Positions 16,095 to 24,973 of a DNA stretch of 64,000 bases are shown here, piece by piece (position 1 is the stretch's first letter; the number at the start of each line of letters is the position of its first letter). Position numbers and translations under genes: made by a program. The stretch is from Micromonospora fulviviridis (GTDB taxonomy: Bacteria; Actinomycetota; Actinomycetes; Mycobacteriales; Micromonosporaceae). The stretch lies in the NCBI RefSeq assembly GCF_014648395.1, contig NZ_BMRA01000014.1, positions 62,001 through 126,000 of the forward strand, given 5' to 3'. A model generated the notes under the pieces. The model was not told the origin of the DNA. It searched no databases and saw only the letters and a program-made list of their open reading frames with translations.

Positions 16095-18034
16095 CGGCGC
16101 GCCCGCCGGACGCGCAGCAGCTCGGCCACCGACCACGCCTGGAACGGGCAGCCGGTGGCGGCGTGCGGGGCGAGCCCGTCGGCGGTCTCGCTCACCGAGC
16201 CCAGGCCGTACTCGGTCAGGTGCCCCTCCAGCCCCACCAGCAGGTCGTCGGTGGGCAGGCCGGCCCGGCGGTACGCGTCGACGAACGGCCCGATCAGCCA
16301 GGGCCAGACCGTGCCCTGGTGGTAGCCGGAGTCCCGCTCGGCCGGGCCGCCCCGGTGCCGGCCGACGAAGCCGGGGGAGTCGGGGGCGAGGCTGCGCGGT
16401 CCTAGCGGGGTGAACAGCGCCTCGGTGACCCCGCGCAGGGTGGCCTCGTCCGGTTCGAGGGGCGCGTACGGCAGCGACCAGGCGAGCAGCTGGTTGGGGC
16501 GGAGCAGGTCGTCGTCCTGGTGCGGTGCCCCGCCGAGCGGGTACGCGGGCGCCGGCGCGTCCACCACGTCGTGCAGCCAGCCGGCCGGCGTGGGGAAGCG
16601 CTCCCGGAACGCGGCGGCGGCCCGCGCGTGCCGGCCCCGCAGCTCGGTGGCGTCCTGTCCGGCCAGCTCGGTCAGCTCGGCGAGCCCGGCCAGCCCGTTC
16701 ACCCAGAGCGCGTTGACCTCGACCGGTTTGCCGGTGCGCGGGGTGACCGGCACCCCGTAGACCCGGGCGTCCATCCAGGTGAGCGCGACGTCCGGCGGGC
16801 CGCCCTGGGTGAGTAGCCCGTCCGTCGGGTCGACCCGGATGCCGTAGCGGGTGCCCGCCACGTGCGCCGCCACCACGCCGTGCAGCGCCGGCAGCAGTTC
16901 CGCGCCGAGGTCGGTGTCCCCGGTGAGGGCGACGTGCCGGCTCACCGCGTGCAGGAACCACAGCGTCGCGTCGACGGTGTTGTGCTCCACCCGACCGGTG
17001 TCGGCGGTGTTGGCGAGCATCCCCTGCGACAGCGTGGCCGCGTACGCCCGCAGCAGGTCCCGCCCCTCGTCGCCGCGGTTGGTGCGGAGGAAGAGCCCCT
17101 CGTAGGAGGTCATGGTGTCCCGCGACCAGGCCCCGAACCAGGGGTAGCCGGCCACCACGTCCGGGCCGGTGGACGTGCGCACCACGAACGCGTCGGCGGC
17201 CAGCGCCAGGGTCGCGTCGACGTCGTCGTCCGGCTTCGCGGCGGCCACCACCGCCCGGTGCCGCCGCCGGGCCGACTCGACCAGCGCGGTGGCCGGCGGC
17301 GGCTCCTCGGCCAGGTCGTCCGCCCAGGCCAGCACGGACACCTCGGCGCCCGGCTCGTCGAGGGCCCCGGAGAACCGGCCCGCGTACCAGAGGTCCTCGT
17401 CGGGGTGCAGCCCGCGCGCCGCCTCCTCCCGGTGCCGCGCGCCCAGCCACCACCGCCCCTCCGGCGTCCAGTCGGGCCCGGCCAGCCGGAACGCGCCCTC
17501 CACCACCGCGCCGCCGGCCACCTGCTCCAGCCGCGGGGCGGGGCCGTCCGCCCGCCGCTCGCCGTGCGCGTCCCGCCAGGTGCAGGCCGCGGCCAGGTCG
17601 AGCCGGACCGGGCCGCCGGAGATCAGCCGGTGCACCACCGCCACGCAGGACCGGCCGTACGCCATGGCGATCTCCCGCTCGATCACCACGTCGCCGATCC
17701 GCCAGCGCCAGCGGGGGACCCCCTCGGTGAGGTCGAAGCGCTCCAGCAGCTCGAAGCCGCGCGGGTCGACCACGCCGGAGGACCACTCGTGCGCGCCCAG
17801 CCGGGCCTGCTGCCCGGACGGCAGGGTCACCGCCGGGTCGAGGCTGACCAGTCCCACCCTGCGGGCGGCGGGCGTCTCCCCGGCCACCACGAGCAGCCCG
17901 TGGTAGCGACGGGTGCGCAGCCCGGCGACCGTGCCCATGGCGTAGCCGCCGCGCCCGTCGGTGAGCAGCCACTCCCGGGTCGACGAGGCGGACAGCTCCC
18001 CGCAGACCTGCGGACCGAAACGAATGTCGATCAA
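16091..18034 (-). CDS. Amylo-alpha-1,6-glucosidase / glycogen debranching enzyme
   Basis: A 647-aa protein with an N-terminal GDE domain (STREWLLTDGRGGYAMGTVAGLRTRRYHGLL at about 18-47, characteristic of the family) and a C-terminal (alpha/alpha)6 amylo-1,6-glucosidase domain from about residue 270 (GYPWFGAWSRDTMTSYEGL; HNTVDATLWF; YHQGTVWPWLIGPF). It removes alpha-1,6-linked glucose branches. No signal peptide, so cytoplasmic. Divergent from the GH63-like gene and upstream of the GT4 gene, forming a three-gene alpha-glucan locus. Confidence 0.9.
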   Translation of the reverse strand: MIDIRFGPQVCGELSASSTREWLLTDGRGGYAMGTVAGLRTRRYHGLLVVAGETPAARRVGLVSLDPAVTLPSGQQARLGAHEWSSGVVDPRGFELLERFDLTEGVPRWRWRIGDVVIEREIAMAYGRSCVAVVHRLISGGPVRLDLAAACTWRDAHGERRADGPAPRLEQVAGGAVVEGAFRLAGPDWTPEGRWWLGARHREEAARGLHPDEDLWYAGRFSGALDEPGAEVSVLAWADDLAEEPPPATALVESARRRHRAVVAAAKPDDDVDATLALAADAFVVRTSTGPDVVAGYPWFGAWSRDTMTSYEGLFLRTNRGDEGRDLLRAYAATLSQGMLANTADTGRVEHNTVDATLWFLHAVSRHVALTGDTDLGAELLPALHGVVAAHVAGTRYGIRVDPTDGLLTQGGPPDVALTWMDARVYGVPVTPRTGKPVEVNALWVNGLAGLAELTELAGQDATELRGRHARAAAAFRERFPTPAGWLHDVVDAPAPAYPLGGAPHQDDDLLRPNQLLAWSLPYAPLEPDEATLRGVTEALFTPLGPRSLAPDSPGFVGRHRGGPAERDSGYHQGTVWPWLIGPFVDAYRRAGLPTDDLLVGLEGHLTEYGLGSVSETADGLAPHAATGCPFQAWSVAELLRVRRARR

Positions 18035-18121
18035 CTTTCCTCCACCACCGGCGGGGTGTCACCCGCCACGACGACAATGGCCCCTGTGGAGATGTACCCC
18101 GGCGGCGTCGAAGATGTGCAG

Positions 18122-20779
18122 GTGATCACTGACCGCCCGACCTCCGCGACCCCCGACCCCGAGCGGCACCGGCTCGCCCAGGCCGACGCCGGGGAGCAGG
18201 ACTGGCGCGCATGGGGTCCCTATCTGTCCGAGCGGGCGTGGGGGACGGTACGGGAGGACTACAGCGAACACGGCACGGCGTGGGACTACTTCCCCCACGA
18301 TCACGCGCGGTCCCGAGCCTACCGGTGGAACGAGGACGGAATGGCGGGCGTCTGCGACGACCGGCAGACGTTCTGCTTCGCCCTCGCCCTGTGGAACGGG
18401 CGGGACCCGATCCTCAAGGAGCGGATGTTCGGGCTCGGCGGCGACGGCGGCAACCACGGGGAGGACGTGAAGGAGTACTGGTGGTACGAGGACTCCACGC
18501 CCACCCACTCCTGGATGCGCTGGCGCTACCACTACCCGCAGGCCGCCTTCCCCTACGACGAGCTGGTCGCGGTGAACGCGCTGCGCGGCCGGGACGACAC
18601 CGAGTACGAGCTGGTCGACACGGGGATCTTCGACGACGACCGGTACTGGGCGGTGACCGTCGACTACGCCAAGGCGTCCCCGACCGACCTGTGCGTGCTG
18701 ATCACGGTGGCCAACCGGGGGGACACCGACGAGACCCTGCACGTGCTGCCCACCCTCTGGTTCCGCAACACCTGGGCGTGGGGGCTGCCCGGCGCCGACC
18801 GGGTGCCCCGGCTCGTGGGCGACGGCGCCCGGCTGATCGGTGAGCACCGGGTGCTCGGCCAGCTCCTGCTGGAGGGGGACGGCGCGCCCACGCCGCTGCT
18901 CTGCGACAACGACACCAACGCCGAGCGGCTGTGGGGGCTGCCGGGGCGGTCGGCGTACCCGAAGGACGGGATCAACGACCACGTGGTGGCCGGAGCGGCC
19001 ACCGTCAACCCGGACCGGGAGGGCACCAAGGGCGCGCTGCACTACGTGCTGGACGTGCCGGCCGGCGGGCAGCGGCAGATCCGGCTGCGGCTGACCCGCA
19101 CCGCCCCGCCGCCGGCGAGCGACCCACCGCCCCCGGCCGACCTCGGCGACGGGTTCGACACGGTGCTCTGGGCCCGGCGCGCCGAGGCCAACCGGTTCTT
19201 CGACAGCGTCATCCCGGCCGCCGCCAGCGCCGACGAGGCGCTGGTGGCCCGGCAGGCCATCGCCGGGCTGATGTGGGGCAAGCAGTTCTACCACTTCGAC
19301 GTGAAGCGCTGGCTGGAGGGCGACCCGGGCTCCACGCCGCCGCCGGCCGGCCGCCGGCACGGGCGCAACAGCGCCTGGTGGCACATGAACAGCTTCGACG
19401 TGATCTCCATGCCGGACCCGTGGGAGTACCCCTGGTACGCCGCCTGGGACCTGGCCTTCCACTGCGTCACGATCGCCCGGGTCGACCCGAGCTTCGCCAA
19501 GGAGCAGCTGCTGCTCCTGCTCCGCGAGTGGTACCTGCACCCGAACGGGCAGATCCCGGCGTACGAGTGGGCGTTCGGCGACGTGAACCCGCCGGTGCAC
19601 GCCTGGGCGGCGCTCAAGGTGTTCGAGATCGACGGCTCCCGGGACCACGAGTTCCTCGCCCGGGTGATGCACAAGCTGCTGCTCAACTTCACCTGGTGGG
19701 TCAACCGGAAGGACACCGGCGGCAACAACGTGTTCGAGGGCGGCTTCCTCGGGCTGGACAACGTCGGCCCGTTCGACCGGTCGGCCGCGCTGCCGGTGGC
19801 CGGGGTGCTGGAGCAGTCCGACGGCACCGGCTGGATGGCCATGTACGCGCTCAACCTGCTCGACATGGCCATCGTGCTGGCCGAGCACGACCGGGCGTAC
19901 GTGGACACCGCGACGAAGTTCTTCGAACACTTCGCGTACATCGCCGCGGCCGCGTACGACCAGGGGCTCTGGGACGACGAGGACGCGTTCTTCTACGACG
20001 TGCTGCGGCAGGCGGACGGCACGAAGGTGCCGCTGAAGGTCCGTTCGGTGGTCGGGCTGCTGCCGCTCGCCGCGGTCACCCGGCTCACCGCGCGTACGCT
20101 GCACCGGCTGCCCGAGCTGGGCGCCCGGCTGCGCTGGTTCCTCACCAACCGCCCCGAGTACGCCGAGGTGATCGGCGCCCGCCGGCTCGGCCCGGACGGC
20201 CGGCAGCAGCGGCTGCTCTCCATGGTCGGCCCGGACCAGGTCGTCCGGCTGCTCGCCCGGATGCTCGACACCGACGAGTTCCTCTCGGAATACGGGCTGC
20301 GCACCCTCTCCCGCGCTCACCTGGACAAGCCGTTCACGGTCACCCTGAGCGGCCAGGAGTTCGGCGTCGGCTACGAGCCGGCCGAGTCGACCAGCGGCCT
20401 GTTCGGCGGCAACTCCAACTGGCGTGGCCCGATCTGGATGCCGACCAACTTCCTGCTGATCAGCGCGCTGCGCGACTACGCCGCCTTCTTCGGCGACGAC
20501 CTCCAGGTGGAATACCCGACCCGGTCCGGGGTGAAGCGCACGCTCGACGAGATCGCCGACGACCTGTCGGCCCGGCTGATCTCGCTGTTCACCCGGGACG
20601 GTTGGGGCCGGCGGCCGATCTACGGCGCGGCCCAGCTCTTCCAGACCCACCCGGACTGGCGGGACCTGATCTGCTTCCCGGAGTACTTCCATGGCGACAA
20701 CGGCGCCGGCCTCGGCGCCTGGCACCAGACCGGGTGGACGGCCCTGGTGGCCGACCTGATCCTCACCCTGCGCCGCTGA
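18122..20779 (+). CDS. GH63/MGH1-like glucosidase
   Basis: About 885 aa, cytoplasmic. The N-terminal region (SERAWGTVREDYSEHGTAWDYFPHDHAR) is followed by a C-terminal (alpha/alpha)6 barrel with motifs seen in GH63 and mannosylglycerate-hydrolase-like proteins: FDVISMPDPWEYPWYAAWD, LEQSDGTGWMA and FGGNSNWRGPIWMPTNFL. It likely hydrolyses an alpha-glucoside (glucosylglycerate or glucan-type). Start is uncertain: GTG 18122 (VITDRPTSA) is preferred by resemblance to homologues, with ATG 18092 and ATG 18077 in frame upstream and none with a good Shine-Dalgarno. Divergent from the debranching enzyme across <90 bp, so the two share a promoter region. Confidence 0.85.
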   Translation: MITDRPTSATPDPERHRLAQADAGEQDWRAWGPYLSERAWGTVREDYSEHGTAWDYFPHDHARSRAYRWNEDGMAGVCDDRQTFCFALALWNGRDPILKERMFGLGGDGGNHGEDVKEYWWYEDSTPTHSWMRWRYHYPQAAFPYDELVAVNALRGRDDTEYELVDTGIFDDDRYWAVTVDYAKASPTDLCVLITVANRGDTDETLHVLPTLWFRNTWAWGLPGADRVPRLVGDGARLIGEHRVLGQLLLEGDGAPTPLLCDNDTNAERLWGLPGRSAYPKDGINDHVVAGAATVNPDREGTKGALHYVLDVPAGGQRQIRLRLTRTAPPPASDPPPPADLGDGFDTVLWARRAEANRFFDSVIPAAASADEALVARQAIAGLMWGKQFYHFDVKRWLEGDPGSTPPPAGRRHGRNSAWWHMNSFDVISMPDPWEYPWYAAWDLAFHCVTIARVDPSFAKEQLLLLLREWYLHPNGQIPAYEWAFGDVNPPVHAWAALKVFEIDGSRDHEFLARVMHKLLLNFTWWVNRKDTGGNNVFEGGFLGLDNVGPFDRSAALPVAGVLEQSDGTGWMAMYALNLLDMAIVLAEHDRAYVDTATKFFEHFAYIAAAAYDQGLWDDEDAFFYDVLRQADGTKVPLKVRSVVGLLPLAAVTRLTARTLHRLPELGARLRWFLTNRPEYAEVIGARRLGPDGRQQRLLSMVGPDQVVRLLARMLDTDEFLSEYGLRTLSRAHLDKPFTVTLSGQEFGVGYEPAESTSGLFGGNSNWRGPIWMPTNFLLISALRDYAAFFGDDLQVEYPTRSGVKRTLDEIADDLSARLISLFTRDGWGRRPIYGAAQLFQTHPDWRDLICFPEYFHGDNGAGLGAWHQTGWTALVADLILTLRR

Positions 20780-20780
20780 C

Positions 20781-20812
20781 GGTGGGGCGCGACGGAACCG
20801 CCGCGCCCCACC
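20781..20812. terminator. Bidirectional hairpin terminator
   Basis: Perfect 11-bp stem GGTGGGGCGCG/CGCGCCCCACC with a 10-nt loop, in the 36-bp gap between the convergent GH63-like and propeller genes. Confidence 0.6.
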
Positions 20813-20815
20813 AAC

Positions 20816-22153
20816 TCACGGGAGCGGGAGGAACGCCACCCGCGCGTGGTACTCGCCGGCCACCGTGACGGTGTCGCTGCCGACCCAGAGGCCCCGGTCG
20901 GTGGCGTACAGCTCCGCGGTGCCGACGCCCCGGTCCTTGGTCGGGTTCCAGGCCAGCGCCTTGCCGGTGGTCGGGTGGATCGCCCCGATCCCCGGCCGGG
21001 ACACCGCGCCCGCGCCGGCCGAGTTGCGCCCGTACGGGTTGTCCAGCCAGCGCTGGTGGCCGCCGACGTAGACCGCCGCGCCGGTGATCGCCACCGAGAG
21101 CAGGGTGTCGCCGCCGGTGTAGTTCACCCAGGTCGGCTGCTTGCCGCCGGCCTCCGTGCCGAACTCGAAGCGGGACGCCGCGTCGCAGAGCGTGCCGGGG
21201 AACGCGGCGCCGGTGGTGACTGCCACGAACCAGGTGCCGTCCGGGGAGATGTCCACCCCGCGCAGGTAGGTGGGCATGGACGCGGCGCACTGCGGCTGGT
21301 AGCGCAGCGTCGACCAGCCGGAGAGCGTCGCCCCGGTGTCGCTCAGGTTCGCCACCGCGAGCTGGTGGCGCGCCACGCCGGCCACGGAGCTGAAGTTGCC
21401 CACGAAGACCAGCCGCCGGCCGTCGGCGGAGACGTCCAGGGCCTCGATCTTGACCGGGGCGGTGGCGCCGGTGGTGGTCTTCCGGGGTCCCTCGATCCGC
21501 AGGTTCACCGAGGCGTCGGCGGCGCCCGTGGTGGCGTTCAGGGCGGCCAGGGCGCGGCGGGTCACCCCGCCGACGGTCTGGAACGCCCCGCCGAGGATCA
21601 GCCGGTTGCCGACCAGCCGCATGTCGTTGACCTGGTTGTTGAGCGCCGCCGGGGCGAACCCGGCGACCCGGGCGCCGGTGGCCGCGTCGACCCGGGCCAC
21701 CCGCGGGGCGGCCACGCCGTTGACCGTGGTGAAGGCGCCACCGATGTAGAGCGAGCGGCCGTCCGGCGAGGCGGCGAGCGCCTTCACCGTGCCGTTGACC
21801 ACCGGCCGGAACGTGGTGTCGATCCGGCCGGTGGTGGCGTCGACGGCCACCAGGCGCGGCATCGCCAGCTGGGCGGTCTGCCCGGCGTTGCGGACCTTGG
21901 TGAACGAACCGGCCAGGTACACCCGGTTGCCGATCTGGAGGATCCGGTACACGGTCCCGTCGAGGGCGTGCGGCGTCCAGTCCACGGGGTTGACGCCGAC
22001 CACCGTGGAGTGTGCGGCGTTGACCGCGAGGGCCGGGGAAGCGGGAAGCGCGCCGCCCGCGGCGGCGAGCGCGGCCACCACGGCGGTGGCCGCCCTCCGG
22101 CGACGCCGGCGCCGTGCCGGGGTCGCGCGGGGCTGATCGCGTGAGGTCGTCAT
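20816..22153 (-). CDS. Secreted beta-propeller-like protein
   Basis: A 445-aa exported protein. It has a basic N-terminus with an RRRRRRR run, a hydrophobic Ala-rich core and a likely cleavage after SPALA (near residue 40). The mature part shows repeated blades: VYLAGSFTKVRN, LYIGGAFTTVNG, LILGGAFQTVGG and LVFVGNFSSVAG each precede an RLVAVDATTG-type strand, the pattern of delta-60/kelch-like propeller proteins. Function unknown, probably a cell-surface or secreted binding scaffold. Two Cys in the mature part may form a disulfide. ATG 22153 is the only start that leaves the signal at the N-terminus. Confidence 0.75.
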   Translation of the reverse strand: MTTSRDQPRATPARRRRRRRAATAVVAALAAAGGALPASPALAVNAAHSTVVGVNPVDWTPHALDGTVYRILQIGNRVYLAGSFTKVRNAGQTAQLAMPRLVAVDATTGRIDTTFRPVVNGTVKALAASPDGRSLYIGGAFTTVNGVAAPRVARVDAATGARVAGFAPAALNNQVNDMRLVGNRLILGGAFQTVGGVTRRALAALNATTGAADASVNLRIEGPRKTTTGATAPVKIEALDVSADGRRLVFVGNFSSVAGVARHQLAVANLSDTGATLSGWSTLRYQPQCAASMPTYLRGVDISPDGTWFVAVTTGAAFPGTLCDAASRFEFGTEAGGKQPTWVNYTGGDTLLSVAITGAAVYVGGHQRWLDNPYGRNSAGAGAVSRPGIGAIHPTTGKALAWNPTKDRGVGTAELYATDRGLWVGSDTVTVAGEYHARVAFLPLP

Positions 22154-22368
22154 CGCCGAAGCATGCCGCCCCGGGCCGGGTCGGCGCAGTCGGGTTCCCG
22201 CCGCCCGTCGCACGGCGTTCGGCCAGTCCGGACGGTCCGTCCGTCCGGTCGGGGATGATCTTGTCGGTCGATCCCGGCCGATCCCGGCCCGGCGCGCCGG
22301 AAACCCGGGTGCCGGGGCGGGCCGCGGGCAGTACCGTGTCCCGGTCCGCCACACGGGAGGAGTACGCG

Positions 22369-23067
22369 ATGCCACAGCGCCGGGAAGCCGCGGTGCTGGT
22401 CTTCGACGCCGACGACACGCTCTGGGAGAACAACGTGCTCTTCGAGCGGGTGATCGACGACTTCCTCACCTGGCTGGACCATCCGACGCTGGACCGGATC
22501 CAGATCCGGGCGGTGCTCGACGACATCGAGCGGGCCAACGCGATCGCGCACGGCTACGGCAGCAAGGTCTTCCTGCGCAGCCTGGGGGAGTGCCTGGAGA
22601 AGCTGCAGGCCCGCCCGGCCACCGACCGGGAGCGCGCCGAGATCGACGACCTGGCGGCGGCGCTGGTCGGCCACCAGGTGGAGCTGATGCCCGGTGTGGC
22701 GGAGACCCTGGACGACCTGGCCACCCGGCACGAGCTGCTGCTGCTCACCAAGGGGGAGCGCGAGGAGCAGCAGCGCAAGCTCGACGCCTGCGGGCTGCTG
22801 CACCACTTCCGCGCCGCGCACATCGTGCCGGAAAAGGACGTCGACACCTACCGCTGGCTGGCCCGGGAGCACGCCTTCGACCCGGCCGCCGCCTGGATGG
22901 TCGGCAACTCCCCGCGCTCGGACATCCTGCCGGCCCGGGCCGCCGGCCTGAACGCGGTCTTCATCCCCAACGAGAACACCTGGGTGCTGGAGCACGACGA
23001 GCTGGACCCGTCCGACCCCGGGGTGATCCGGCTGGCCGCCTTCCCCGACCTGCTCCGGCACTTCTGA
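22369..23067 (+). CDS. HAD-family hydrolase
   Basis: A 232-aa HAD-superfamily phosphatase. Motif I FDADDTLWENN gives the nucleophile Asp and acid/base Asp. Motif II is LLTKG, the motif III Lys lies in VPEKDVDTY, and motif IV is WMVGNSPRSDILPA. A helical cap of about 80 residues follows motif I (C1-type cap). ATG 22369 has GGGAGGAG 7 nt upstream. The substrate is a small phosphate ester, not identifiable. The DUF4184 gene follows 22 bp downstream on the same strand. Confidence 0.88.
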   Translation: MPQRREAAVLVFDADDTLWENNVLFERVIDDFLTWLDHPTLDRIQIRAVLDDIERANAIAHGYGSKVFLRSLGECLEKLQARPATDRERAEIDDLAAALVGHQVELMPGVAETLDDLATRHELLLLTKGEREEQQRKLDACGLLHHFRAAHIVPEKDVDTYRWLAREHAFDPAAAWMVGNSPRSDILPARAAGLNAVFIPNENTWVLEHDELDPSDPGVIRLAAFPDLLRHF

Positions 23068-23089
23068 TCCGGCCGGTAACGTCCGGGGA

Positions 23090-23881
23090 GTGCCGCTGAC
23101 CTTCCCGTCGCACCTCGCGCCGGTGCTGCCGCTGAAGCTCTGGCGGCCGCACTGGTTCGACGGGGTGGCGCTGTCCACCGGCGCGGTCGCCCCGGACGTG
23201 GGCTACCTGCTCACCGGCACCGCGCTCGCCCCCGGGCTGCGGACGCACACCCTCGGCGGGCTGCTCTGGTGGTGCCTGCCGGTCGCCCTCGGCTACGCCT
23301 GGGTCGTCCGCCGGGTGATCGCCGGAGTCGCCGTGCACCTGCCCGGCCAGCGGCTGTTCGGCTGGCCCGACCACGCCGCGCTGGCCGGCGTTCGGCATCC
23401 CTGGCAGGTCACCGTCTGCTCGGCGCTGATCGGCGCGTTCAGCCACGTGGCCTGGGACCGGATCACCCACAGCGACCGGTGGCCCCGCCTGCTCGGCATC
23501 GCCGACTTCCACGCCCTGACCGGGCTCTACTGGTGGCAGCTGTCCGACGTGACGGGCACCCTCGGCGGCGGGTTGCTGGTCGCCGCCCTGGCGGTGCGCG
23601 CCGCCCGCCGGCGTGAGATCTTCGAGGGTGTCCGGCCGCCGGCGCCGCCGGCCCGGCCGGGCGTGTTCTGGGCCGTGGCCCTGGCGGTCACCGGGCTCGG
23701 GACGCTGGTGCTGCCAGGCCTGCCGGCGGCCACCGTTCCGGCGCCGGCCGGGGTGCGCCTGCTGCACCTCGCGGCGGTCGCCCTCATCGCCGGGGCGGCC
23801 GCGGCCGGAGCCCTGACGGCGCCCTCGCCGGACGCCGCGCGCAGTGATCGCCTCGAAGACAAACAGCGCCCGTCCGGCTGA
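23090..23881 (+). CDS. DUF4184-family membrane protein
   Basis: A 263-aa integral membrane protein starting at GTG 23090 (MPLTFPSHLAPVLPLK). Features typical of DUF4184: PLTFPSH near the start, GAVAPDVGYLL, and SHVAWDRITHSDRWP in the middle, with conserved His/Asp that may bind metal. About six hydrophobic segments. It likely forms a short operon with the HAD gene. Role unknown. Confidence 0.8.
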   Translation: MPLTFPSHLAPVLPLKLWRPHWFDGVALSTGAVAPDVGYLLTGTALAPGLRTHTLGGLLWWCLPVALGYAWVVRRVIAGVAVHLPGQRLFGWPDHAALAGVRHPWQVTVCSALIGAFSHVAWDRITHSDRWPRLLGIADFHALTGLYWWQLSDVTGTLGGGLLVAALAVRAARRREIFEGVRPPAPPARPGVFWAVALAVTGLGTLVLPGLPAATVPAPAGVRLLHLAAVALIAGAAAAGALTAPSPDAARSDRLEDKQRPSG

Positions 23882-24153
23882 CCCTGTTACGCCGACATGC
23901 CGTATTTCAACGTTGGCATCAATCACATTCTCCCGGGGCCGCCGAACCTTGTCCGACCTGCGGGAACCTGCTTAACCTGAGCCCGCGCCCACGCCTCTTC
24001 GGGGTGAGACGGGGGCGCGCCGAAGTCCGGTAGTTGGGCACCGTGGAGCTGAGTGCAGGCGGGCCGGCTCGCCGTGTTGAGCCCGGCGTTGGCGGCGTGC
24101 CACGCCTGCCGCGCTCGCAACGGCGAATTACCGCTACCACGCCGGACGGCTGG

Positions 24154-24191
24154 GGGTCAGGACCGGGGAGTTGCGGACCCGGTCCTGACCC
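24154..24191 (+). terminator. 14-bp perfect hairpin
   Basis: GGGTCAGGACCGGG (24154-24167) pairs exactly with CCCGGTCCTGACCC (24178-24191); the loop is GAGTTGCGGA. It sits 106 bp before the L,D-transpeptidase start, so it could be a terminator of the DUF4184 transcript or an attenuator of the next gene. Confidence 0.5.
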
Positions 24192-24192
24192 G

Positions 24193-24240
24193 TCCGGCCA
24201 CCTCCCGTCACCTCGATCCGGCCACCTCCCGCGACCTCGC
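24193..24240. repeat. Two tandem 24-bp units
   Basis: Units at 24193-24216 and 24217-24240 share TCCGGCCACCTCCCG and differ at three positions in the remainder. They lie between the hairpin and the L,D-transpeptidase gene; the role is unknown. Confidence 0.55.
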
Positions 24241-24297
24241 GAAGATCACCCGGACGGGGGCGGTGCGCGGCCCCGGCTCCGTGCGAGGATCCTCCGC

Positions 24298-24936
24298 GTG
24301 AAGCCGACGAAGGCCGCCCGGTTGACCTCCCTGCCAGCGGGAACGGCGCAGGTCGTCATCGTCACCGGGGAGGGTTGGCGCACCACCCACGCCACCCTGG
24401 AGACGTACGACCGCGCCGGCGACCACTGGCGACCGGCTCTGCCCCCGCTGCCGGCCCGGATCGGCGCGGACGGCTTCAGCGACCGGCACGTCGAGGGCGT
24501 GCCGACCACCCCGACCGGCGTCTACGCCATCGGCCCCACCGTCTACGGCATCGCCGCGGACCCGGGCGTGCGCCACCCGTACCACCGGGTCGCCGCCGAC
24601 GACTGGTGGAACGCCGAGCCGGACTCCCCGCACTACAACAGCTTCCAGCGCTCCGCCGAGCCGTTGGGCGGCCAGAGCGAGGCGCTGTGGCGGGAGGACC
24701 CCGCGTACACCCACTTCGCGGTGATCACCTACAACATGCCGCCGACCGTCCCGGCTCCGGTGCCGCACGCCGGCAGCGGCATCTTCCTGCACCAGTTCAG
24801 CCGCGCCGGGGGCAACCCGACGGCCGGCTGCGTGAGCCTGTCCCACGAGCACCTGGTCGCGGTGCTCACCTGGTTCGACCCCGGGGCGGCGCCGCACATC
24901 GTGCTCACCCCCGCCGAACGCCTCGACCGCTACTGA
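24298..24936 (+). CDS. L,D-transpeptidase (YkuD)-family protein
   Basis: A 212-aa protein with a YkuD-like catalytic region: GIFLHQF, then AGGNPTAGCVSLSHEHL carrying the His and nucleophile Cys of the H...GC motif. Relatives crosslink peptidoglycan through L,D bonds or are trimmed variants of that fold. GTG 24298 has GAGGA about 10 nt upstream. No signal peptide or membrane segment is visible from this start, nor in the in-frame upstream extension, which is odd for a wall enzyme. It could be exported by another route. The rhomboid gene follows after 37 bp. Confidence 0.82.
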   Translation: MKPTKAARLTSLPAGTAQVVIVTGEGWRTTHATLETYDRAGDHWRPALPPLPARIGADGFSDRHVEGVPTTPTGVYAIGPTVYGIAADPGVRHPYHRVAADDWWNAEPDSPHYNSFQRSAEPLGGQSEALWREDPAYTHFAVITYNMPPTVPAPVPHAGSGIFLHQFSRAGGNPTAGCVSLSHEHLVAVLTWFDPGAAPHIVLTPAERLDRY

Positions 24937-24973
24937 TCCCCCCGCCCCCACGAGCCGCCAGGACCGCATTCGT

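Larger units (their letters stand above)
23882..24297. other. 416-bp intergenic region, probably structured
   Basis: No convincing gene on the plus strand. It contains several short inverted repeats, a perfect 14-bp hairpin (24154-24191) and two tandem 24-bp units (24193-24240), the last ending 57 bp before the L,D-transpeptidase start. A minus-strand ORF of 65 codons (23923-24120) has a coding-like third-position bias in its first half only. No known riboswitch consensus could be fitted by eye. Confidence 0.4.

Noticed and set aside
23923..24120. 65-codon minus-strand ORF in the intergenic region
   Set aside because: GC3 bias is strong only in the first half, no Shine-Dalgarno was evident, and no family was recognised. 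Too weak to call a gene.
23882..24297. c-di-AMP (ydaO) riboswitch before the L,D-transpeptidase
   Set aside because: Only vague similarity around CTTAACCTGAG. The conserved core blocks could not be aligned by eye.
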